DNA from: Halomonas sp. THAF5a | GTDB taxonomy: Bacteria > Pseudomonadota > Gammaproteobacteria > Pseudomonadales > Halomonadaceae | Assembly (NCBI RefSeq): GCF_009363755.1 | Contig: NZ_CP045417.1 | Span: 2,418,001-2,482,000 of the forward strand | Direction: 5' to 3' | Length of the DNA stretch: 64,000 nt | Part shown: positions 55,839 to 64,000 of the stretch, piece by piece | How the letters are laid out: each line of letters starts with the position of its first letter | Numbering within the stretch: the first letter of the stretch is position 1 | The notes under the pieces: generated by a model | Seen by the model: only the letters and a program-made list of their open reading frames with translations | The model's database searches: none | What the model was told of the DNA's origin: nothing | Program-made: the position numbers and the translations under genes

Positions 55839-58034
55839 TCAGTAGGTCCAGGTCAGTTCGGCCATGACGTGGCGCGGGGCCCCATAGAAGCCCTGATCCC
55901 ACTTCAGGCTGGTCAGGTACTTCTCGTCGGTGACGTTGTTGACGTTGAGCGAGCCGGTCAGGCGGTCGCTGAAGTCGTAGCTCGCCATCAGGTCGACCAG
56001 CGCGTAGGCCTCCTGGCGAGTCTTGCCATCGGCGCTGTCGCGATCACGCTCGATATCGTCCTGCCAGCGGAGCCGCGCTCCCACCTTGAGGGCGTCCAGG
56101 GCGGCCGGCCGGTAGCTGGTGGTCGCGCGCACCAGATGACGCGGGATATAGGTATTGGTCGCCTCGCCGTCGGCGTCCTCGATTTCCAGGTAGGTATAGC
56201 CAACACTCGCCTGCCACCCCGCTGTCAGCTCGCCGGCGAGCGTTACTTCGACACCCTCGCTGGTGATTCCGTCGGCACCGCTGTAGACGTCTTGCGCTCC
56301 GCGCTTCTCGCCCGTTGGCTGCGCGACATTATTCTGCTCGGTGCGGAACACCGCCAGCGAGGCATCGGCGGTGCCACCGAACAGCTCGGCCTTGAGACCC
56401 ACCTCCTGGCTCACGCCATCGATGGGATCAATAAAGTCTCCGTCGCGGTTGATCTCGGTCTGCGGCTTGAAGATCTCGGTGTAGCTGGCATAGAGGGATG
56501 CCCAGTCGCTCACGTCATAGATCAGGCCGGCATAGGGAGTCAGCTCGTTGTCGACATCAGTCTCCTGAGAGCTGCCGTACTGCTCGCCAACCGCGTCGGC
56601 CCAGCTCAGCCGAGCACCCGCCACCAAGGTCCAGCGCTCCGCGAGACCCAGCTTGGCAGCGCCATAGACGCTGCGCTCCTTGACCGTGGCATCGCCCACG
56701 GTGGTCGGGTAGGCCACCCAGGCATCGGGTTCAGGGTAGGATCCGTTCCAGTCGTCCAGCGGCGGTAGGCCCTGGCCGCCCGCATCGAAGCTCTCCGTCG
56801 GGTACCGCGAGGTCTGCTGGTTGCGGCTCTGGCTCCAGTCCGTGCCCATCACCAGCTGGTGAGTGCGGCCGAAGGCATCGACATCGCCCTTGGCATGCAA
56901 GTCGGCCACCCACTGCTCCAAGTGGCGGTCGTAGCGGCTGAGGGTCAGCTGGTTGTCGGCAATGCGACCGGTCGCGGCATCGGGCGGACCGTAGATATAG
57001 AGCAGCTGAGTATCGGAGAGCATGTCCAGGTGCGTGACGGTCCCCTTCAGCGCCCAGCGATCGCCGAGGTCCTGCTGCACCTCGAGGAAACTGCGGTGGG
57101 TCTCCACGTCCCAGTAGGACCAGTCGGGTGCCGCGGAGGTCTCCACGTCGTACTCGGTTGGGTTGCCGGCCGAGTCATAGAGCGGCAGCGCCCCCCACAT
57201 GTTGCCGTCGGTGTCGTTCTGCTGCCAGGTGTGGCCGAGGGTCACCAGGGTGCTGTCGGTGACATCGGCTTCCAATACGCCGTAGAGCAGACCCCGCTCT
57301 CGGCTCAACCGGTCTAGGTAGGCGTCGCTCTCCATCCCCGCCGCCACCAGACGACCGCGGACACGCCCCGCTTCGTCAAGCGGCCCGGCAATATCGGCCT
57401 CCAGGCGTCGCTGGTCCCAGGAGCCGACGCTAGCCGAGACCGAGGCCTGGGGCTCGTACGTGGGTCGCTTGCGGATGAAGTTGACGGTGGCCGCCGGGTT
57501 GCCCGAGCCGGACATCAGGCCAGTGGCACCACGCACCACCTCCACCCGGTCGTAGATCGCGGTGTCCATATCCCCGTGCACGTTGTTGTAGGGCATGGGC
57601 AGGCGCAGGCCGTCGACCTGCAGGTTCGATATCTCGAAGCCGCGCGCCGTGTAATAGGTGCGATCGGTCTCCAGCCGCTCCACCGTCACGCCCGGCGTCG
57701 ACTCCAGGACGTCATTGAGGGTGTCGAGATTGAAGTCCTCGATCTGGGCGCGGGTCACCGTGGAGACGGATTGCGGGGTCTCGCGGGGCGTCAGGTCGAG
57801 CCTGGTCGCGGTGCTGGTCTGGGCGACCCGATAGTCGTCGGCGCCTTCGGTGACCAGCGACAGCGCCTCGGCCTCGACGGTGACCGTCTCGAGCGTGTCG
57901 GCGGACGCGACCTCCTGGGCCAGCACGGCGGGTGAGCCCAGCACGAGGCTACCGAGGGTGGCGAGGCCGAGGGCGCGGCGCACGGCCTGGGCGAGGGGGT
58001 CGACCCCGACGCGACGGGAGGCGGATGGGATCAT
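55839..58034 (-). CDS. TonB-dependent siderophore receptor (FhuE/coprogen-type)
   Basis: 731 residues from the ATG at 58034. Signal peptide ends LAQ (about 40); the N-terminal extension is too short for a STN signalling domain. Probable TonB box ETVTVEAE. Plug: TPRETPQSVSTVTRAQIEDF, YTARGFEISNLQVDGLRLP, DRVEVVRGATGLMSGSGNPA. The AATVNFIRKRPT and barrel segments and the last residues AELTWTY match FhuE/FpvA-like receptors for coprogen, ferrioxamine B or pyoverdine-type xenosiderophores. Convergent with the first receptor, so the two take different or overlapping hydroxamates. Confidence 0.88.
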   Translation of the reverse strand: MIPSASRRVGVDPLAQAVRRALGLATLGSLVLGSPAVLAQEVASADTLETVTVEAEALSLVTEGADDYRVAQTSTATRLDLTPRETPQSVSTVTRAQIEDFNLDTLNDVLESTPGVTVERLETDRTYYTARGFEISNLQVDGLRLPMPYNNVHGDMDTAIYDRVEVVRGATGLMSGSGNPAATVNFIRKRPTYEPQASVSASVGSWDQRRLEADIAGPLDEAGRVRGRLVAAGMESDAYLDRLSRERGLLYGVLEADVTDSTLVTLGHTWQQNDTDGNMWGALPLYDSAGNPTEYDVETSAAPDWSYWDVETHRSFLEVQQDLGDRWALKGTVTHLDMLSDTQLLYIYGPPDAATGRIADNQLTLSRYDRHLEQWVADLHAKGDVDAFGRTHQLVMGTDWSQSRNQQTSRYPTESFDAGGQGLPPLDDWNGSYPEPDAWVAYPTTVGDATVKERSVYGAAKLGLAERWTLVAGARLSWADAVGEQYGSSQETDVDNELTPYAGLIYDVSDWASLYASYTEIFKPQTEINRDGDFIDPIDGVSQEVGLKAELFGGTADASLAVFRTEQNNVAQPTGEKRGAQDVYSGADGITSEGVEVTLAGELTAGWQASVGYTYLEIEDADGEATNTYIPRHLVRATTSYRPAALDALKVGARLRWQDDIERDRDSADGKTRQEAYALVDLMASYDFSDRLTGSLNVNNVTDEKYLTSLKWDQGFYGAPRHVMAELTWTY

Positions 58035-58074
58035 GGGAAGCAAGCCTTTGGGTCAGATGAACTGGAAAGCGCAT

Positions 58075-58093
58075 GATAATTACTCGCATTAAT
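58075..58093 (-). promoter_or_regulatory. Fur-like site upstream of second receptor
   Basis: GATAATTACTCGCATTAAT (plus-strand reading) matches 12 of 19 consensus positions, in an AT-rich patch 40 bases before the receptor's start on the minus strand. Confidence 0.5.
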
Positions 58094-58149
58094 AATAACA
58101 ACCCAATTGAAACTTATTCTTGTTTGCGCGGTCCGCCGCGACCGATCGC

Positions 58150-58181
58150 CCCCGGCGGCGGCCCTGGGGCCGCCGCCGGGG
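58150..58181. terminator. Long GC stem-loop between ABC exporter and second receptor
   Basis: A perfect 15-base inverted repeat (58150-58164, 58167-58181) around TG, 20 bases past the ABC exporter stop. Very stable, without T-run. Separates the two leftward units. Confidence 0.65.
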
Positions 58182-58200
58182 AGAGTGGGCGCGCCTCGCG

Positions 58201-60003
<1,803 letters not shown>

Positions 60004-60071
60004 CGAGAAGGTCCTTGTTGGCGGGGGGCCAAGCCTACGGCATGTCGCCGCGGGAACCAACCGATAGCATT

Positions 60072-60090
60072 GATAAGTATTATTATTTAA
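60072..60090. promoter_or_regulatory. Fur-like site between ABC exporter and fhuC
   Basis: GATAAGTATTATTATTTAA matches 12 of 19 consensus positions, in an AT-rich patch of the 150-base divergent spacer, 63 bases before fhuC and 69 before the exporter start; it could control both. Confidence 0.55.
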
Positions 60091-60153
60091 CTTACGCTCT
60101 GCGCACACTCTCATCGCCTTCCCTAGGGACGGCCTTCCGCGAGCGGAGCCCCC

Positions 60154-60921
60154 ATGATCGAAACGCGCGCCGCCTCCTTCGAGGTCAACGGCCAGTGCCT
60201 GCTCGAGCCCCTCGACCTGACCTTCGCGGAGGGCCGGGTCCACGGCCTGATCGGCCACAACGGCTCGGGCAAGTCGACCCTGCTCAAGCTGCTGGCCCGC
60301 CAGCAGGCCGCCAGCCGGGGCGAGCTTCGCCTGGACGGCAAGCCGATGACGGCCTGGGGGCATCGCGCCTTCGCGCGCCGAGTCGCCTACCTGCCCCAGC
60401 ACCTGCCCGCCGCCGAGAACCTCACCGGCCGCGAACTGGTGGGCTTCGGCCGCTACCCCTGGCGCGGCCTGCTGGGCCGGCACGGCCGCGACGACGAGGC
60501 GGCCATCGACCGCGCCCTGGCCCTGACGCACACCGAGCCCTTCGCCGATCGCCAGGTGGACACCCTCTCCGGCGGCGAGCGCCAGCGGGTGTGGCTCGCC
60601 ATGCTGCTCGCCCAGGGCAGCCGTTTCCTGCTTCTCGACGAGCCCCTGGCGGCGCTGGACGTCGCCCACCAGGTGGAGGTGCTGGCGCTGACCCGCCGGC
60701 TCTGCCGGGAGCTCGGCCTCGGCGTGATCATCGTGCTGCACGACATCAACATGGCCTCGCGCTACTGCGACCGCCTGGTGGCCCTGCACGGCGGCCGACT
60801 GCTGGCCGAGGGCACGCCCGAGGCGCTGATGAACGGCGAGACCCTGAAGGCCATCTACGGCATCCCCATGCACGTCATGGCCCACCCCTGTGGCGAGCAC
60901 CGCGTCGCCATCGCCCACTAG
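60154..60921 (+). CDS. fhuC: Iron-hydroxamate ABC transporter ATPase FhuC
   Basis: 255 residues. Walker [10 protein letters not shown] (34-42), Q-loop LPQHL, the GFGRYPWRG segment typical of FecCD/FhuBC ATPases, signature [14 protein letters not shown], Walker [14 protein letters not shown]-loop [16 protein letters not shown] precedes the ATG. Powers hydroxamate import through FhuB. First gene of fhuC-fhuD-fhuB. Confidence 0.93.
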   Translation: MIETRAASFEVNGQCLLEPLDLTFAEGRVHGLIGHNGSGKSTLLKLLARQQAASRGELRLDGKPMTAWGHRAFARRVAYLPQHLPAAENLTGRELVGFGRYPWRGLLGRHGRDDEAAIDRALALTHTEPFADRQVDTLSGGERQRVWLAMLLAQGSRFLLLDEPLAALDVAHQVEVLALTRRLCRELGLGVIIVLHDINMASRYCDRLVALHGGRLLAEGTPEALMNGETLKAIYGIPMHVMAHPCGEHRVAIAH

Positions 60922-60936
60922 CCCCGCTGTCCATTG

Positions 60937-60972
60937 CCCTTGAAATCGCCCCTGGAATCGCCCTTGGAGTCG
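60937..60972 (+). repeat. Three 12-base tandem repeats before fhuD
   Basis: CCCTTGAAATCG, CCCCTGGAATCG and CCCTTGGAGTCG lie end to end between fhuC and the fhuD GTG. Each contains a ribosome-site-like TTGAA/TGGAA/TTGGAG core; the third is well spaced for the GTG. If translation began upstream (TTG at 60934), they would encode repeated Ser-Pro-Leu-Glu/Lys. Confidence 0.7.
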
Positions 60973-60975
60973 CCC

Positions 60976-61845
60976 GTGCCACGCCCTCGACGCGCCCTGA
61001 CCTGGCTGGCCGGCCTGGTGGCCGCGCTGGTCGCCACCGCGACCGCGGCCGATGCACCGCGCCTCGCCACCCTCGACTGGACCCTGGCCGAGACGCTGGT
61101 CGCGCTCGACGCACCGCCCGCCGCGGTGGCCCAGGTCGAGGCCTACCACGCCTGGGTGGGCGAGCCGACCCTTCCCGCCTCGACCCTCGATCTGGGGCTG
61201 CGCAGCCAGCCCAACCTGGAACGGCTGGCGAGCCTCGCGCCGGCGCGCATCCTGATCTCGCCGATGTTCGCCAACCTCGCGCCACGCCTCGAGCGCATCG
61301 CCCCGGTCGACACCCTGCCGCTCTATACTCCCGGGCGCGACACCTGGACGCAGATGCGCGAGATGACCCGCTCGCTCGCCCGCCTGATCGAGCGTCCCGA
61401 GGCGGCATCGGACCTGATAGAGAGCACCGAGGCGCGGCTCGACGCCCTGCAAGAGCGTCTGCATGGCGAGACGCCGCCCCTGCTGGTCGTGCAGTTCATG
61501 GACGCCCGCCACGTGCGAGTCTTCGGCGCGGGCGGGCTCTACCAGGCGGTGCTCGATCGCCTGGGACTCGAGAACGCCTGGCCTGGCCCCACCAACACCT
61601 GGGGCTTCTCGCTGGTGGGCGTCGAGGCCCTGGCCGGCCTCGACGCCCGCCTGGTGGTGGTGGAGCCCTACCCCGCCGGGGTCCGCGAGCGACTGGACGA
61701 GGCCGGCCTCTGGGATCACCTGGTCGAGGCGAGCCGCGGCGTCCCCCTCGTGCTGCCACCGGTGTGGAGCTTCGGCGCCCTGCCCTCGGCCGAGCGCTTC
61801 GCCGAACAGCTGGTCAGCGCCCTGGAGGCCGACGATGCCGCCTGA
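60976..61845 (+). CDS. fhuD: Iron-hydroxamate substrate-binding protein FhuD
   Basis: 289 residues from the GTG at 60976, preceded by TTGGAG. Signal peptide [24 protein letters not shown] with probable cleavage near residue 26 and a twin-arginine look. The periplasmic binding domain has [16 protein letters not shown], the [16 protein letters not shown] region and [13 protein letters not shown], all FhuD-like. Delivers ferric hydroxamate to FhuB. Its 3' end overlaps fhuB by 11 bases. Confidence 0.88.
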   Translation: MPRPRRALTWLAGLVAALVATATAADAPRLATLDWTLAETLVALDAPPAAVAQVEAYHAWVGEPTLPASTLDLGLRSQPNLERLASLAPARILISPMFANLAPRLERIAPVDTLPLYTPGRDTWTQMREMTRSLARLIERPEAASDLIESTEARLDALQERLHGETPPLLVVQFMDARHVRVFGAGGLYQAVLDRLGLENAWPGPTNTWGFSLVGVEALAGLDARLVVVEPYPAGVRERLDEAGLWDHLVEASRGVPLVLPPVWSFGALPSAERFAEQLVSALEADDAA

Positions 61846-63847
61846 CGCCCTCGCCGCCCGCCCTCCCCGGCGCCTCAGGCTGACGCCGGCCTGGCTCTGC
61901 CTGCCGCTCGCCCTCGGCGTGCTGGTCCTCGCCCTCGACCACCTGCTCGCAGGACCCGGCCCGATAGCGGGGCTCGCCGCACTGCTCGAGCCCGCGGCCA
62001 CGGCCGACACCGCCACGGGCCTCGTGCTGCACTACGCCTGGTGGCCGCGGCTCGCCATGGCGCTGCTCGCCGGCGGCGGCCTGGCGCTCGCCGGGGTGCT
62101 GATGCAGCAGGTGCTGCGCAACCCGCTGGCCGCCCCCACCACCCTGGGCGTGGCGAGCGGCGCCAACCTGGCGCTGATGGCCGTCTCGCTGATGGCCCCG
62201 AGCCTGCTGGGACTGGGACGGGAGTGGGTGGCGCTGGCCGGCGGCGGCCTGGCCATGGGGCTGGTCTTCGCCCTGGCCTGGCGGCGGGGCCTGGCGCCGA
62301 TGGTGGTGGTGCTCGGCGGACTGGTGGTCAACCTCTACTTCGGGGCGCTCTCCATGGTGCTGCTGCTCTTCCACCAGGAGGCGCTCAAGGGCCTGCTGAT
62401 CTGGGGGGCGGGGTCGCTTAACCAGAACGGCTGGCAGGACGTCGCCTTCCTGGCGCCGCGCCTGGCGGTCGGCGCCCTGCTCGCCTGGCTGCTGCTGCGC
62501 CCGCTGGCGGTCCTCGCCCTCGACGAGGCGGGTGCCAAGAGCCTCGGCGTCTCGCTCAAGCACCTGCGCCTCGCGGGCCTCGGGCTCGCGGTCTTTCTCA
62601 CCGGCTGCGTGGTGAGCGTGGTGGGCATCGTCGGCTTCATCGGCCTGGCCGCGCCCAATATCGTGCGCCTGGCCGGCGCGCGGCGCCTGGGCGCGCGCCT
62701 CGCCTGGTCGACGCTGCTCGGCGCCCTGCTGCTGGCCGCCACCGACCTGGCCCTGCAGCGCGTCTCGGGACACCTGCCGACCCTGATCCCCACCGGCGCC
62801 ACCACCGCGGCCCTGGGGGCGCCGCTGCTGCTGTGGCTGATCCCGCGACTGCGCCTCGGCGGCGCGGCGCCTCCCCGCGAGGCGCGGGCCCTGGGCCATC
62901 GTCATCCGGCGCCCGGGCGGTTGGCCGGCGGGCTCGCCATCGCCCTCGCGGCCGTGGGGGCGGTCGCGGTGCTCGCCGGCCAGGGGCCCGACGGCTGGCA
63001 GTGGGTCGCACCCACCGACTGGGGCGTGCTGCAGTGGCGCGCGCCCCGGGCGCTGGCCGCCGCCGGCTGCGGGGTGATGCTGGCCCTGGCCGGCACCCTG
63101 ATCCAGCGGCTCACCGCCAACCCCATGGCCAGCCCCGAGGTGCTGGGCATCAGCGGCGGCAGCGCCATCGCCCTGATGGGCGCCATCTTCCTGCTGCCCG
63201 CCCCCGGCAACCTGACCCTGGTGGCCGCCGGCACCCTGGGGGCGCTGGCCAGCCTGACGGTGCTGGTGGGCCTCAACCGCGGCAGCGGCTTCCAGCCGGA
63301 ACGGCTGCTGCTGACCGGGGTGGCGATCACCGCGCTGTTCGAGGCGGTCAAGGGCGTGGTGCTGGCCGGCGGCGATCCCCGCGGCCAGCAGGTGATCGCC
63401 TGGCTCTCCGGCTCCACCTACTACGTCGACCCGGTCGCCGCCCTGGCGGTGGCCGCCGCGGCCCTGCTGCTGGCCCTGGTCGCCGCGCCGCTGGCGCGCT
63501 GGCTCGACATCCTGCCGCTGGGCGGCGCCACCGCCGCGGCCCTGGGGCTGCCCCTGGCGCGGGCGCGACTGGCGCTGCTGCTGATGGTGGCGCTGCTCAC
63601 CGCCGGGGCCACCCTGGTGGTGGGGCCGCTCTCCTTCGTCGGCCTGCTGGCCCCGCACATGGCGCGCCTGCTGGGCTTCACCCGGGCCCGGGCACACCTT
63701 GCCGGGGCGGCACTCACCGGCGCGCTGCTGATGGTGCTGGCCGACGGCCTGGGCCGCCAGCTGCTCTTCCCCGAGGAGATCCCCGCGGGGCTCGTCGCCT
63801 CGCTGCTCGGCGGGGCCTACTTCATGTGGGGGCTGCGACGCCTGTAA
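61835..63847 (+). CDS. fhuB: Iron-hydroxamate permease FhuB (two fused FecCD domains)
   Basis: 670 residues, like E. coli FhuB, which is also a tandem fusion; about 20 TM helices. Each half has the FecCD signature: [20 protein letters not shown] with [10 protein letters not shown] in the first, [20 protein letters not shown] with [10 protein letters not shown] in the second, plus the [13 protein letters not shown] / [13 protein letters not shown] coupling loops for the ATPase. Completes fhuCDB. Confidence 0.94.
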   Translation: MPPDALAARPPRRLRLTPAWLCLPLALGVLVLALDHLLAGPGPIAGLAALLEPAATADTATGLVLHYAWWPRLAMALLAGGGLALAGVLMQQVLRNPLAAPTTLGVASGANLALMAVSLMAPSLLGLGREWVALAGGGLAMGLVFALAWRRGLAPMVVVLGGLVVNLYFGALSMVLLLFHQEALKGLLIWGAGSLNQNGWQDVAFLAPRLAVGALLAWLLLRPLAVLALDEAGAKSLGVSLKHLRLAGLGLAVFLTGCVVSVVGIVGFIGLAAPNIVRLAGARRLGARLAWSTLLGALLLAATDLALQRVSGHLPTLIPTGATTAALGAPLLLWLIPRLRLGGAAPPREARALGHRHPAPGRLAGGLAIALAAVGAVAVLAGQGPDGWQWVAPTDWGVLQWRAPRALAAAGCGVMLALAGTLIQRLTANPMASPEVLGISGGSAIALMGAIFLLPAPGNLTLVAAGTLGALASLTVLVGLNRGSGFQPERLLLTGVAITALFEAVKGVVLAGGDPRGQQVIAWLSGSTYYVDPVAALAVAAAALLLALVAAPLARWLDILPLGGATAAALGLPLARARLALLLMVALLTAGATLVVGPLSFVGLLAPHMARLLGFTRARAHLAGAALTGALLMVLADGLGRQLLFPEEIPAGLVASLLGGAYFMWGLRRL

Positions 63848-63913
63848 AGGACCGAACCCAGGCGGCCGTTGCACGCATTGCCGACCGCCCGCCACTGCCC
63901 TAGGATAGCGACC

Positions 63914-64000
63914 ATGCTGCCGACACCTTCCTTGCGCGGCCGGGCCGGACGTCGCCGCCTCTCCCTGGCCCTCGCCTGCGCCCTCTCCCTCTGGCCCCTG
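63914..64000 (+). CDS. Start of an exported protein, cut by the window edge
   Basis: 29 residues only, an ATG followed by RGRAGRRRLSLALACALSLWPL, which looks like the n- and h-regions of a signal peptide. Product unknown. It begins 66 bases after fhuB; no clear terminator lies between. Confidence 0.4.
   Translation, partial: MLPTPSLRGRAGRRRLSLALACALSLWPL

Noticed and set aside
60004..62016. Extension of the ABC exporter frame upstream of 60003 by several hundred codons
   Set aside because: Antisense to fhuC and fhuD and not ABC-like; the ATG at 60003 has a good ribosome site.

Overview
The window is a continuous high-GC stretch of a gammaproteobacterial chromosome. Gene order (rpoE-mucAB-mucD-lepA-lepB-rnc-era-recO-pdxJ-acpS, and barA/gacS-cysM-rlmD-relA-mazG) combined with a hydroxamate siderophore locus fits a Halomonadaceae-type organism (Halomonas/Chromohalobacter-like). 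That assignment is inferred from synteny and base composition, not from a marker gene search. I saw no rRNA, tRNA, CRISPR array, insertion sequence or prophage. Genes are tightly packed and no gap without a gene exceeds 300 bases.

Layout. 1-8.8 kb: the end of an HprK-like kinase gene next to a secreted His/Ser-rich small protein, then slyD-type isomerase, rfaH, ampG, a SEC-C protein, an AarF/UbiB-type kinase and, divergent from it, topB. 8.8-13.2 kb: a PanE-family reductase, a small outer-membrane protein and ppc. 13.3-21.6 kb: mazG-relA-rlmD-cysM (leftward) and the hybrid sensor kinase barA/gacS (rightward). 21.5-32.2 kb: one long leftward block, rpoE-mucA-mucB-mucD and lepA-lepB-rnc-era-recO-pdxJ-acpS, covering envelope stress, protein export, RNA processing, recombination and cofactor genes. 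32.4-39.2 kb: aroG, an Nmad3-dinG pair, rhlB, a small basic protein and xthA.

39.2-64 kb is an iron-acquisition island. It starts with a six-gene energising system of the TonB2 type (DUF3450, TtpC-like ExbB, ExbB, ExbD, TonB, TPR protein), transcribed leftward. Divergent from it is a four-gene operon for a desferrioxamine-like siderophore: PLP decarboxylase, N-monooxygenase, MFS exporter, and a fused GNAT-IucA/IucC synthetase. It is followed by an orphan FecI-type sigma factor, an FhuF-type ferric reductase, an AraC regulator (possibly frameshifted at its 5' end), two convergent TonB-dependent receptors, an ABC exporter, and fhuC-fhuD-fhuB. Fur-box-like sequences precede almost every transcription unit in the island, so it reads as a self-contained, iron-repressed make-export-capture-import-release module.

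Most of the window is conserved housekeeping DNA. The parts most worth a second look are the HprK-like kinase/His-Ser-rich protein pair at the left edge, the Cys-rich FecI sigma factor that has no FecR, the Nmad3-DinG operon, the possible frameshift in the AraC regulator, and several precise inverted or tandem repeats in short intergenic spaces.
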